From Musa acuminata AAA Group (taxonomy: Eukaryota > Streptophyta > Magnoliopsida > Zingiberales > Musaceae): a DNA stretch of 64,000 nt. Made by a program: the position numbers and the translations under genes. The DNA lies in the NCBI RefSeq assembly GCF_036884655.1, contig NC_088347.1, positions 12,348,501 through 12,412,500 on the forward strand. The letters run 5' to 3'. Of the stretch, positions 1 through 11,789 are shown piece after piece (the stretch's first letter is position 1; the number at the start of each line of letters is the position of its first letter). Below the pieces are notes generated by a model. That model worked only from the letters and a program-made list of their open reading frames with translations, did not search any database and was not told where the DNA came from.

Positions 1-84
1 ACGCAGCTTTTGGTTTTTAAATTAATATAAGATTTCCGCTGCACTAATTCACCCCCCCCCCTCTTAGTGCTCTCGATTCTAACA
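1..84 (+). repeat. 3' end of a Sirevirus-like copia LTR
   Basis: The first 84 bases nearly match the last part of the solo LTR that ends at 59063: a stretch beginning ACGCAGCTTTTGG, the GCTGCACTAATTCACC block, a C-run, and the terminus CTCGATTCTAACA. LTRs of this family end in CTAACA. The rest of this LTR lies outside the window, so its flanking duplication cannot be checked. No primer-binding site follows; the next bases resemble the inside of the non-coding region of this family. It is therefore either the end of a separate inserted LTR or a deletion joint. Confidence 0.75.
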
Positions 85-2129
85 GATATAATGATATAAT
101 GAAAATGTTGAAAAATCTTGGTATCATGCTTAACGATTTTATAATTATGCATGGTGATTTGAAGTAACGATAATTTTTGGGTAATTTATACTTTATTTAG
201 CTTGATGATTTTTATGATTTCATATTGATTTTCGATTATAAATAATGAAGCATGGCCTTTGTATGAAAGACTTGAACATGAAATCAATCACAAAATTTGG
301 AACTAAAAGAACTTGAGCTATCTTTAATCTTATAGGAATCTATCTACGTTGCTTTCATTGAATTTTTCGAAAAGTGATTTTATTGATGATTTTAGATTCC
401 TTTTCGTATGATTCGTTTTAATAATGAGATGATATACCCAATCGAATCATTTATCAATGTTTGTGACTTGAGATGTATTTTATATGAAGTATTTTTTCTT
501 GATTCACATATGATTTACTTGTCTAAGAGAAGATTTATCCAAACGAATCTTGATTCTTGACATTAATAATTTGAGATTTATTTGAAATCAAGATATCTTA
601 TTTGATCTCCTATGATTCTATTCGTTATTTACTAAAAAGGAGATTTGTCAAGATGAATCATTCATGAATTGATCTTTTCTATTAATATCTTTCATGTCAT
701 GACTTTTATATGACTCCTTTGTAATTATGATTCGTATATCTCATTATATAATTAAATCATTGATGAAAAAAAAGGAGAGATTAATGAATCTATCTATCTT
801 TTTTTATGAATCTCTTGAAAATTGTTTTGATAAATTGAATTTGAATAAGCTTTATCTAGATTTTTCGAGATTTATAACTTGAGATTTATTCTATATGAAT
901 CAACATCTTTTAATCTCCTATGTTTCTTTTTGCTATTTATAAAAGAAGAGATATGTTAAAATAAATTATGTCTTTTGACATTCATGATTTGATATTAATA
1001 TCTTTCATATCATGATTTATTAATGATATTCCTTTGTATTCATAAATTGTATATCTATCACCAAATTAATTTTTTTTGTGATGACTTGAACATTTAAACT
1101 ATTATGTTCTTCCCTTCTTCTTTCTTGTTTGCAATGACAAAAGGGGAAAAGAAAATAGCTAGCATCTCAAGAGAACCAAATTTGTTAGATTAAATGATAA
1201 ACTTACAAATGTTAGATCACCCGAATGCATAAATTCTTCTTATACATTTTTCATATCATGATTTTGATTTCTCAAAATTTAGACTTGAATTTTCTTTATG
1301 AATCACGATTGTTTCCTTATCATTCCTTTTATATACAAAAGAAGAGATATGTCAAAAATCATGACTTGGTAATTCATTTTTTATGATTAGAATATTGATG
1401 TAAATTTGTTATTTATCTTTGTCATGCTTTGAAAATTATTGTAAAGGGAAAAAGAATTATAAAATTGTATTCTTCCCTTCTTTTTACAATGACAAAGGGG
1501 GAGATAAAATCTGCTAGCTTGCATGATGATATATTCAAGAAGAAGATAAATCTTGTTAGCTTGCACATTGCGAAGAGAGCAAAATTTGCTAGCTTGCTCA
1601 TCTCAAAAGAGAAGTAATGTTTGCTAACCTACACATTTCAAAGAAGATGTAAAAACATGCTATCTTGTACATTTCAAAAATTGCTAGCTCAAGATGCAAA
1701 ATTTGGAAACTTGCCCATTGCAAAAGGAAGAGAAACTCACTAGCTTGAATGTTCTAAAGTGCTGAAAATTTTGCTAAATAGCTAACCCTTCATGTCTCTA
1801 AAACTTGATAGTTGCACTTCTGCTTTTAGTTGATGACAAAGGGGGAGAAGTTATGATGATATGAGAATCATACATGGTAGGATGTAATATATTTTGATAT
1901 TTTTGATGCCATGATGATTTGAAATATTTATGATGATGCATGCAAAACTTATGATAATGATGCATACAATGCAATGATATACATATAATGTATTACAAAT
2001 ATTCATGATTAAATTTGCTTTGACTTGAATTCAATTTAAATTCAAGGTTCTATCAATATGACATATTGATAGGGGGAGTTAAGGTTAACTCTGTCATCAA
2101 TTAGTTATCATCATAAAAAATGGGGAGAT
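85..2129 (+). mobile_element. non-coding 3' internal region, gag-only Sirevirus-like element
   Basis: AT-rich sequence without a credible gene. It is recognisably related to 36053-38023 and, reversed, to 3817-7570: shared phrases include the GCTAGC/TTGCAT-rich blocks and GACAAAGGGGGAGA. It runs directly into a polypurine tract and then an LTR start (TATTGAATCTCAG at 2130), so it is the part of an element just upstream of its 3' LTR. The small open frame near 1429-1617 lies in this repetitive non-coding tract and looks like chance. Confidence 0.7.
1137..2129 (+). other. series of polypurine tracts
   Basis: Five purine runs recur upstream of the 3' LTR: near 1137-1156, 1492-1505, 1836-1850 and 2070-2078, and the terminal one at 2115-2129 abutting the LTR. 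Several share the phrase GACAAAGGGGGAGA. Repeated polypurine tracts upstream of the 3' LTR are a described hallmark of Sireviruses; the terminal one would prime plus-strand DNA synthesis. Confidence 0.6.
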
Positions 2130-2307
2130 TATTGAATCTCAGATTTTGATGATGAAACAAATTGATAATGTTTATCTGATTTGCGCTTTTAGTGATGCAA
2201 GAAACTTCGATCAGAGAGAGTTAATTAAAAGTAGGAAGAATCATGTTGGGCTAGAGTGGAACATGTCAGAAGATTGGACGTCGAGCTGGAGGATCGGTCG
2301 ACGTATC
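2130..2307 (+). repeat. 3' LTR, first part (split by insertion)
   Basis: Starts TATTGAATCTCAGATTTTG directly after the polypurine tract. It is collinear with 14915-15090. It breaks at GTCGACGTATC, where the reverse element at 2308 begins, and resumes at 10443. TG is changed to TA at the terminus, as in several copies here. Confidence 0.8.
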
Positions 2308-3816
2308 TGTTAGGATTGGAGCGGCACTAAGAGGGGGGGTGTGAATTAGTGCAGCGGATTAAAACTTATAAGTTTGAAACTGAATTTGTAAATGCGAGGA
2401 GATTTCAATTCGACAATAACTTGAGTAAAGTGAGAAGATGAAAATGAAAGCTTGCTACAATGTAAATAACTATTTTAGAAAGGTAAATACTCACATATTC
2501 AAGAAACACACCAATTTAAAGTGGTTCGGTCAAATGACCTACATCCACTTGCGAAGCCTTCTTCAATGAGGCTCCCAACTTCCACTAGCAAATCACTTTG
2601 AAGGGAAAGGACAAATACCCCTCTTACAACTTTTACAAGTGGTTCACACTCTTACGAATTTTCAACGAAAAGGAAGGAGGTGAACAATCAAGCAATTGAA
2701 AATAAGGCTTGCTAAAATCTTTACAAAGGCTTTTGTCTCAATCTATTGCTACTCAAAAAGTTGTATTCTTTGCTGAGAATTGAGGGGTATTTATAGACCC
2801 CAAGAGGATTCAAATTTGGGTTCCAAATTTTGAATTGTCTTAGGTTCCCGATGTTGGCGGTGCCACCGCTTGTCAGTGGCGGTGCCACTGCCTATCAGTG
2901 TCTGACATTGACAGTGTACTAGCGGTGCCACCGCCCAGTCTGACTGTTCCACCGCCCGGTCCTACGTGTCACTAGATGGGCTTCAAATCTAGCCCATACT
3001 AGGTAATATCGGGCCTAGTTCGCCCCTAACCAGGATATAGGATTATCCCTTAATCCTAACCCTAATTACATGTAAACTATGTAACTAAAAACATAGTCCT
3101 AAGTAAGTTTTCAACCGGCAAATGTCGAGTTTCCTTCCGGCGAGCTTTCCGGTGATCTTCTAGTAGACTTCCGATACACTCTCGGACTTCTTCTAGCGGA
3201 CTCCCAGCAGGCTCTCGATCTTGTGGCAAGTTTAGTGAGTTGCCAAGCCTTCTCAGTGATCTCCGCGAACCTCTGACAATCTCTTTGGCGGACTTCCAAA
3301 AACTCTGACAAGTCCCCGATTTCTTCTCGATGGGTTCCGGTAGCATCTCCGATGAATCTTCGGACTCTCGAACACCTATCGAACTTAACTCCGGTAGACT
3401 TGCTTTATGTCTTCAAGCTATCGTAGTTAATCTTGCACGTAAAACAAAAGTTCAATCTAGACAATTACTCCTAAGCAATTAATCAAGTTGTCCGGCATGT
3501 CATTGGTCCCTAGACGCTTCGTTCGATTCTTCGGCGCATCATCCTCTCTTGCGGCCTATTCCTCAATCGGCCAGTTGACTCCAAAACTTTGATATCCTTG
3601 GTGCAATACCCGCTCTTCTTGGCCCGAAGCCTTCTATTGATACGTCGACCAATCCACCGGCCCGACGTCCAATCTTTTAACATGTTCCTCCAGCATAATA
3701 TGATTTTCCTACTTTAATTGTCTCATCCTGATCGAAGCATCCTGTGTCACTCAAAACACATATTAAATTATAAACACCTATCAAGTGGTTTCATCATCAA
3801 AATACGAGATTCAATA
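2308..3816 (-). repeat. 3' LTR of the reverse gag-only element
   Basis: 1509 bp, starting on the minus strand with TATTGAATCTCG at 3816 and ending CTAACA at 2308. It contains a TATA box (minus strand, 2788-2795) and, at 2850-2960, several copies of a palindrome built on GGCGGTGCCACCGCC. It is collinear with the LTR at 8833-10437. Open frames near 3077-3346 are chance frames within it. Confidence 0.85.
2788..2795 (-). promoter_or_regulatory. LTR TATA box
   Basis: TATAAATA on the minus strand, inside the family-conserved context GGGGT(C)TATAAATACCCC also seen at 9316-9323, 16045-16052, 42583-42590 and 57973-57980. Confidence 0.6.
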
Positions 3817-6800
3817 ATCTCCTCCTTTTCTATGATGACAACTACTTGATGACGGAGTTAACCTTAACTCCTAGAGTTTAAACAAACTCCCCCTATCAAT
3901 ATGCCATATTGATAGAACCTTGAATTCAAACGGAATTCAAGTCATTGCAAATATTCATCATGAATATTTGCAACACGTCATCATGCATAACATGATCATA
4001 CTTCTCCCCCTTTGTCATCAACAAAAAGGAGAATTGTCACTTTCTATGTGTTTGAGATATAAAGTTCAATACATTGCATGAAAAAATATAGTGTTAAATT
4101 TTATCATCATGCAATCTAGCAATTAAAGATGTGCAAGTTTAGCATGTTTGCTTTTCTTGAGATAGCAACTATTTGCTTCTCTTTAGACTACAAGCTAGTA
4201 ATTTTTATGATATGCAAGTTTTGCTACATGCAAGCTAGCAAAAATTTTGAAAGCAAATGCAAAATAGCTTTCTTGTGTAAGCTCATGATTCTTGTTTCCT
4301 ATTGCAATGTGCAAGTTGCAAGTTTTTGAAATATCCAAGTTCAACACATTGCATAATTAATATAATCTCCTAGTTTTATCATCATGCAATTTTGCTATCA
4401 TCATAGATATGCAAGGTAGTATGATAGCAATTTCTACAACATACAAGCTAGCAAATTTTACAACATTTTTAGAACATGCAAGCTAGCAGTTTTAAGATGT
4501 TCAAGAAAGCATCCCTTGCTTCTTGAAATACGCAAGTTTGCTAGATATGCAAGTTAGCATGTTTTGCTTCTTGAGATAGACAAGATTGCACATTTGGTAT
4601 GCAAATTTATAGTATGCAAGTTATCAACTTTTACACATAAAAAGTTAGCAAAAAGATGTGCAAGATGGACTATTTTGTCTCTTTTCAAAATATGTAACTT
4701 GACACATATTGCTTCTTCGAGATTTGCAAGATAGCACTTTTTCTTGAGATTACAAGATAGCATTTCTTGCTTTTGAGATGAGCAAACTAATAAGTTTTGC
4801 CCCTTTTTGCGATATACACATTTGCAGTTTTTTTGCTTCTCTTGTCTTGTGCAAGTTAGCTATCTCCCCCATTGTCATTGTCAAAAAGAAGGGAAGACCC
4901 TTTACATCGGTTTCTAAATCATGACAAAGGTAAGTATCAATCTTATTTGTGCATCATTATATTTTCAAATTAAAATATGCACAACTTCAAAACTTTACAT
5001 TTGTATCCTTACTTCATGCATTATATAAATAAATTAATCACTATGGGCATATCATACATGATACATCATTTTGGTAATAAATCATAGCATTTATCAATAT
5101 TTTGATCATGATACCAAGCATTCCTCATTTAGAGCATTCATGATACACATTATATGCATATATCATCACAATAAAAAGCAATTGCATGCATAATTTCAAA
5201 TCATAAATGTTTCAAATCAAGATGCTATTAATTTAACAAATTGCATCCTATCATGCATGATTAAAACTTCTCCCCATTTGTATTTCATGCATAATTTCAT
5301 TTCATCACATTAGTAGTATCAAAAGAAATTAATTGGGTGATGAGATAAATATTTCATGAATACATGGAATTGTATAAAAAATTATATCATAAGTGTTTCA
5401 TACATTCACATCATTACATAAAGGAATATAAACAAAAATTGGTGATGAGATAATACTTTATGAATGCAATAAAATTCATATAGCATATCATGGTTTATTA
5501 GAACTAGTCTTCTTTTTGGTGAATAGAAAAAAAATAGTAGGAGAGCAAGATCTCAATTCATGCATATCAAATATTCAATCATCAAAATCATGATTCATCT
5601 TGAAAATGCTCCTCTTTAAATATTCAAAGAGAGATCTTAAGAGATCAAATAATAAGATATTTTCAAATAAAATTTGAAGTCAAGAATTTTAAAAAGAAAT
5701 ATTCTCTTTAGTAAATCACAAAAGGAAACGTAGGAGAAAAATATTTCAATTCATACATAGGAACTCTTATGATTCATTTTGAAAATTTTCTCAAAATGTA
5801 AGAGAATAAGGAGTAAGAAATCTTGATTCATAAAGGATTTCATTGTATAAATTTCAAGAGATCAGGATCATAATTTTGATAAAAATTTATTCAAATTTAA
5901 ATCATCAAAATCATTATCAAAATCCAAGATATTCACAAAAATGATACAAATGGATTCATCAAAATCAATAAGATAGAGCAAAATAATTTTCAAAAAGAAT
6001 GTTTTCCTCTTTTTGGTTGTTTCAAAACATATGATTTTGTTTCATTTGTGCCAAATAAAAACATGTATCATGTTTAAAACCGAAAGTATAAGATTTAATA
6101 CAACAAAGATCAATAAGGCACTTTCATTATGATAAAAATCAATAATCCGTAAATCACAAGATTCATCATGTGTAATTTCGAAATTTATTAAGCATGATAA
6201 TTATGCATAACACTAAAACATGGTTTCAAAATGTTTAATATTTTCATTACACAATTTCATCATTATGCATCATCATATTTTCAAATTCGAACATGCACAA
6301 TTTCAAAACTATATCTTTCATTTTTCATACATAATACAAATAACTCAATCATCATTATGAGCATAATATACATGATATTCAAGCATTCATGATACATCAT
6401 TTTGGCAACATGATCATAGCTTTTCAAATGATGGTATCTAAATGTCAAAGTTCATTATATCCGATCATGCATGATCATTAACGTCTCATTTGTATTTCAT
6501 ACATTATTCAAAATATCAAGAGAATTTTTGTGATAAAATATACATTTCATGAATGCAAGAAATTTTACATACTAAAATTCAAGTCATAAATTATCAAGAT
6601 GTCGAGTAGCATAGGTTAATTTGAATAAATCATTTTTAGTGAATACCAAGAAGAATCACATCATGAAAGAATTTTGATTCATGGAAAAATTTAATGTATC
6701 GAGAAATCAAGATGATAATTTATAAAAAAATATTACAAGTTATATTCAAGAGAAAAATCATCATTCGTTTCAACTCATTCAATTTGTCAAATCAACATCA

Positions 6801-7570
6801 TGATTTTTATATAACTCATTTCAAATTTAAATCATCAAATCAAAATTATTTTCAAGAGATTCATATAAATCAATAAGATAGAGAAAAACAAATTTTCAAG
6901 AACAATGCTTTTCTCTTTCTAGTTATTTAAATTCATGTAATTTATTTCATTTATGCTAGATAAATATATGCATCAACATTTAGGATTGAAAAATGAATTT
7001 TGTCATAAAAACCATCAAGATCAATAAACCACAAAAATTATTATGTATAACTTTACAATCTCATGCGTAAAATCATCAAATCATAGTATCAAAATTTCAA
7101 TATTTTCATTCCATCATTTTGCATTGGTTTCATTGAACATAATTTTGAATAATTCTTATAGATAACTAAAACTTCTTTAGTTTTAATTTATGTGATTGAC
7201 TTTATATTAGCATGCTCAAATTTTGTTCTTAAGTCAAAACCATACATCATGTTTGACAACCAAAGACAAGGTTTGAAAAAGATCATCAAGCCTTCCATTC
7301 AAAAGCCATGCATCATTATTAAGCATGATATTAAACTTCTTAATATTTTCATTAATACATCAAGCAATATTTCAATCAAAATCGAAAATAATCAAGATAC
7401 ACATTTTTTCTTCTTAAAAAAAACATATATATGATCATTAGATTTAAATCTAGCATTTTATTCCATTAACATAAAACATGCAATTTTCAAGAAAAATAAT
7501 TATTAAAAAAAAGAAAAATAAAATACATCATGGAAAACATCAAGTAATTTCAAAATAAATTAAGGAGATT
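3817..7570 (-). other. long non-coding internal region of the gag-only element
   Basis: AT-rich 3.7 kb between gag and the 3' LTR. The minus-strand polypurine tract at 3817-3830 abuts the LTR and others recur near 3890, 4005 and 4862. It is related to 36053-38023 and 85-2129. Many short GCTAGC/TTGCAT/CAAGTT phrases are dispersed through it. The small open frames (4129-4329, 4554-4763, 6694-6876, 7192-7434) show no family resemblance and are not called as genes. Confidence 0.65.
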
Positions 7571-7744
7571 TCGATTACCTCATCATTTAATGTCGTTGAG
7601 GCATAGTTTGCCACATTACCTTTCTTGATTTTCTCCTCGTCTTCGGAGGAGCTCAATTCATCCTAATTTTTATTCTTCTTACATTCAAAGCAAGTAGTTC
7701 CATTCTTTTTGCTTTTTAATTTTTGTTTCATTTGTAGTTTAAGT

Positions 7745-8059
7745 CAAGGTTTGCCGTACCGGACTGTACCGCCCGGTACAGGCGGTACGTACTGGTCCGA
7801 CAGGCCAGCGGTACGCGGACCGCCCCGTACCTTACCGAGTACTGTAGCAGTGTACAGTAACACTGTAGTAGTGTACAGTAACACTATAGCAGTGTACAGT
7901 AATACTGTAGCAGTGTACAGTAGCACAGTAGCAGTGTACAGTGCTCGGTACACGTGAGTGTACCGCTCGGTATACTTGGGTGTACCGAGTGGTATACCGT
8001 ACCATACCGGTACCGAGCCCGGGTCGAAACGCCGGTACGGTACGGTACGGCGAACCTTG
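7745..8059. mobile_element. hAT-type MITE
   Basis: A 315-bp non-coding insertion with terminal inverted repeats of about 17 bp (CAAGGTTTGCCGTACCG at the left; the right end's complement differs at one base). It is flanked by a perfect 8-bp target duplication GTTTAAGT at 7737-7744 and 8060-8067. An 8-bp duplication with termini starting CAAGG fits the hAT superfamily. The interior is full of GGTACCG/CGGTACC palindromic words and a tandem array. It carries no transposase and would depend on one supplied in trans. It split gag of the element at 2308-10437, so it is younger than that element. Confidence 0.85.
7841..7945. repeat. 21-bp tandem repeat inside the MITE
   Basis: About five head-to-tail copies of a 21-bp unit around GTAGCAGTGTACAGTAACAC. 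The length is a multiple of three, so both strands show spurious repeat peptides of the AVYSNT and LLYTATV kind. These are not genes. Confidence 0.8.
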
Positions 8060-8817
8060 GTTTAAGTTCACCATCACTTGAGCGTATGCTCGAGTGATCT
8101 TCATGTGTTCTATGTCCCAAATCCTTCTTGTCCTTCGGAAGATTGTTCTCGAGTTCCCTTTTTGTCACATTATTCATTTCGTAGGTCATTAAAGACCCAA
8201 TTAGTTCTTCGAGAGGAAATGTCTTGAGGTCCTTGGCCTCTTGAATGGCTGTAACTTTTGGATCCCAACTTTTTGGAAGGGATCTTAAGATTTTATTTAC
8301 TAGTTCAAAGTTAGAAAAACTTTTATCAAGAGTTTTGAGTCTATTGATGACATCCGTGAAACGGGTGTACATGTCTCCAATTGACTCACTTGGTTTCATT
8401 CGGAAAAGTTTATAAGAGTGCACAAGAATATTGATTTTGGACTCTTTCACTTGGCTAGTGCCTTCATGAGTGACATCAAGAGTTCTCCAAATATCAAAAG
8501 CCGAATCACAAATCGAAACACGATTAAATTCATTTTTGTCAAGTGCACAATATAAGGCATTCATAGCATTTGTATTTAAAGCAAAACTTTCTTCTCCGAT
8601 TCATCCCCTTTGCTTATCGGAAGAGAAGATTTTTGAAATCCATTTTCGACAATATTCCAAAGCTCGAGATTCCACGAAAGTAAAAAAACTCTCATTCGAG
8701 TTTTCCAATAAGTGTAGTTTGTCCCATTGAAAAATGGAGGACGAATGAGAGAGTGACCCTCTTGAAAGCCGTAAAGAGTCATTTCTATTTGAGTGTTAAA
8801 CCAAAGTAGAAAACCGT

Positions 8818-8830
8818 GGCTCTAATACCA
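8818..8830 (-). other. primer-binding site (initiator tRNA-Met type)
   Basis: On the minus strand TGGTATTAGAGCC lies two bases after the 5' LTR end. It differs at one early base from TGGTATCAGAGC, the common plant initiator-Met tRNA complement. Confidence 0.7.
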
Positions 8831-8832
8831 AT

Positions 8833-10437
8833 TGTTAAGATCGGAGTGGCACTAAGAGGGGGGGGGGGTGAATTAGTGCAGCGGATTAAAACTTGTAAGT
8901 TTGAAATCGAATTCGTAAATGCGAGGAGATTTCGATTCGAAAATAACTTGAGTAAAGTGAGAAGATGAAAACGAAAGCTTGCTGTAATGTAATTAACAAT
9001 TTTAGAAAGGTAAGAACTCACACATTCAAAGAACACACCAATTTAAAGTGGTTCGGTCAAATGACCTACATCCACTTGCGAAGCCTTCTTCAATAAGACT
9101 CCCAACTTCCACTAGCAAATCACTTTGAAGGGGAAGGACAAATGCCCTTGTTACAATTTTTACAAGTGGTTCACAGTCTTACAAATTTTTAACGAAAAGG
9201 AAGGAGGTGAACACTCTAAGCAATTGAAAATAAGGCTTGCTAAAAACTTTACAGAGGCTTTTGTCTTAATCTATTGCTACTCAAAAAGTTATATTCTCTG
9301 TTGAGAATTGAGGGGTATTTATAGACCCAAAGAGGATTCAAATTTTGAATTCTCTTGGGTTCCCGATGCTAGCGGTGCCACCGCCTATTAGTGGCGGTGC
9401 CACCGCCTGTCAATGTCTAACACTGACAGTGTATTGGCGGTGCCACCGTCGGACCTCTCTGGTGCTGGGCGATGCCACCGCCCAGTCCAGCGGTACCACC
9501 GCCCGATCCTCGAGTTCTAGGCGGTGCCACCACCCCGTCCGACAGTGCCACCGCCCGATCCTACAGGTCACTATATGGGTTTCAAATCTAGAACAAACTA
9601 GGTAATATTGGGCCCAATTGGCCCCTAACTAGGATATAGGATTATCCCTTAATTCTAACCCTAATTACATGTAAACTATGCAACTGAAAATATAGTCCTA
9701 AGTAAGTTTTCAACCGCCAAATGTCGAGTCTCCTTCTGGTGAGCTTTCCGGCAATCTTCCAGCGGACTTCCGATACACCCTCGGATTTCTTCCGACGGAC
9801 TCCCAGTAGGCTCCCAATCTTGTGGCGAGTTCAGCGAGTAGCCAAGCCTTCTCGGTGATCTCCGTGAACCTCCGATGATCTCTTCGGCGTACTTTCGAAA
9901 ACTCTGACAAGTCCCCGATTTCTTCTCAGTTAGTTCCGGCAGCATCTCCGACGAATCTTCGGACTCTCGAACACCCATCGAACTTGACTCCGGTAGACTT
10001 GCTTTATGTCTTCAAGCTATCATAGTTAACCCTGCATATGTAAAACAAAAGTTTGATATAGACAATTACTACTAAGCAATTAATCAAGTTGTTCGGCATG
10101 TCATTGGTCCCTCGACGCTTCCTCCGATTCTTCGGCGCATCATCCTCTCTTACGCCCTATTCCCCAATCAGCTAGTTGACTCCGCAACTTCGATATCCTT
10201 AGTGCAATACCCGCTCTTCTTAGCCCGATGCCCAAATCCATGGCCCGAAGCCTTCTGTCGATACGTCGACCGATCCATTGGCCCGACGTCCAATCTTCTA
10301 ACATGTTCCTCCGGCACAACATGATTTTCCTGCTTTAATTATCTCATCCTGATCGAAGCATCCTACATCACTCAAAACACATATTAAATCATAAACACCT
10401 ATCAAGTGGTTTCATCATCAAAATACGAGATTCAATA
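8833..10437 (-). repeat. 5' LTR of the reverse gag-only element
   Basis: 1605 bp; minus-strand start TATTGAATCTCG at 10437, end CTTAACA at 8833. Collinear with 2308-3816 but about 100 bp longer, mainly in the palindrome region (9365-9570), which has more copies of the GCGGTGCCACCGCC word. Open frames at 9345-9605, 9676-9978 and 10140-10322 are LTR sequence read by chance. Confidence 0.85.
9316..9323 (-). promoter_or_regulatory. LTR TATA box
   Basis: TATAAATA on the minus strand in the same context as at 2788. It would drive transcription of gag in the element at 2308-10437. Confidence 0.6.
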
Positions 10438-10442
10438 GTATC

Positions 10443-11160
10443 GATAGAAGGCCTCGGGCCATGGGATTGGGCATCGGGCCAAGAAGAGCAAAAATTATGC
10501 CAAGGAAATCGGAGTTACGAAGGTCAACTGGTCGATTGGGCATTAGGCTATAAGAAAGGACGATGCAATAAAGAATCGGATGAGGTGTCAATGAACCAAT
10601 GACATATCGGACAACATTTGATTTTGCTTTGTAATAATTATCTAGATTAAAGTAGATTTTAGGCGTAATTGGGTTAGAATTGGGCCAACTCAATTAGGGG
10701 CCAATTGGGCCCAAGTTTGGGCTATGCTAGGCAAAGTCAAAGGCTCAAGCAATTACCCAACAAGAGGAACCGTCATGGCACCGTGACCGAGACTATGTCG
10801 GGCGGTGATACCACCCAGACTCAGTCTCTAAGACTGTCAAGCGGTGGTACCATTGGTCTAGGCGGTGGTACCATCTAAACAAAGTCTCCTAGGTGGTGGT
10901 ACTACTAGACTGGGTGGTAGTACCACTCAATGTCAGTGCTGCAGGTGGTGGTATTGCCTAGTATAGATGATAGCACCGGCAAGACCCGGGAAACTCAAGT
11001 GAGACCTTTTTTGGCTCTAATTTTGAAGCCATTCCTGCATGGAGTAGTAAGATTTTAGCATGAAATTGAGTTGAAAAAGGGGGAAATATACTTGAGAAAT
11101 AATTGGGAAACTCTCTTAGGATTTAGGATCACTTCTTCCTAGTATTTAGAAGTTTGTCTA
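10443..11160 (+). repeat. 3' LTR, second part, truncated
   Basis: Continues the LTR interrupted at 2307: the reading across the GTATC duplication matches the uninterrupted sequence near 15085-15400. It contains a variant palindrome array (10790-10990) with GGCGGTGGTACC-type words. It is cut at 11160, where a gypsy LTR starts. The recognisable LTR downstream of the palindromes is diverged from other copies. Confidence 0.7.
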
Positions 11161-11789
11161 TGTAACATCCCTCATTTTTACAAATTTTGTATGGGCCTAT
11201 TTGTAATATAAGGACTTAAATATAAATATTAGAAATATGATATGATTTATGAAAGATTCCTATTAGGTTTAGAAAAAGAAAAATGGTGGACATGTGTCAC
11301 TAGCTAACCTAAGGTTGGTGCCAACTATATTTAATCTAAGGAGGACACATAGGCTTCTTTCATGCATGCTTACCACCTTGTAATCCTTGTGTTAGCCAAA
11401 CCTAAGTAATTAGATGAGAGATTAAAGGAAAACTTAAGAGCTCTAGCCAACGTGGGTTTGAGAAGAGATGGGAAGAGGAATTGAAGTAGAAGAAGGAGAA
11501 GAAAAAGCTTTGCTTTGGCTTGAGATTTTGCATCAATTCCACACATTTGAGATTCAAATTTTTTCTAAGGCAAGTATTTTAACCCCTTCCTACAGAAATA
11601 TTGATATATGATTTCATCTTATTTCTAAAAACTTTGGAAGATTTTGGCTTCATACTTGATATTTTTGTTGTTTGGGAATAATATTTCAAGATTTGACATA
11701 TTTGTATGAATCTTGATTTTGTAAAAACTAAATTCAACCGAAAATAGACTTGTAGCTCTTTCTTTTGATATTAAGATTAATAAATTTAA

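Larger units (their letters stand above)
7575..8782 (-). pseudogene. gag: Sirevirus-like copia gag, broken and carrying a MITE
   Basis: Encodes the capsid-like Gag of a copia element, which would package element RNA in the cytoplasm. It starts with a Met at 8782; the N-terminal part (8782-8576) holds the NGTNYTYWKTRM motif typical of copia Gag. A frameshift near 8565-8576 separates it from the main part (8564 down to about 8068), which has the WDPKVTAIQEAKDL segment and acidic spacer. The MITE at 7745-8059 interrupts the frame; the 3' remnant (about 7736-7575) has a C-x2-C start of a zinc knuckle, then jumps directly to an acidic serine-rich stretch, so the knuckle lacks its His and last Cys. 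A stop also lies in this remnant. The same truncation is present in 35075-36052. Confidence 0.8.
2308..10437 (-). mobile_element. gag-only Sirevirus-like (TR-GAG-like) retrotransposon, complete
   Basis: An 8.1-kb reverse-strand copia-type element bounded by LTRs (8833-10437 is its 5' LTR, 2308-3816 its 3' LTR) and by the 5-bp target duplication GTATC at 2303-2307 and 10438-10442. Reading on the minus strand it has a primer-binding site, a gag gene, then about 3.7 kb of AT-rich non-coding DNA and a polypurine tract. No protease, integrase, reverse transcriptase or RNase H is visible, so it could only have moved with proteins made by a relative such as the one at 38024-43370. It inserted into an LTR of its own family and later received a MITE in gag. 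Confidence 0.85.

Noticed and set aside
6694..7434. Small Ile/Asn-rich frames in AT-rich DNA
   Set aside because: Low-complexity non-coding region of the gag-only element; no motifs and not preserved in the related region 36053-38023.
7709..8104. VYSNT and VHCYS repeat peptides
   Set aside because: Translation of the 21-bp array inside the MITE; the frame at 7884-8564 is gag read on into the MITE.
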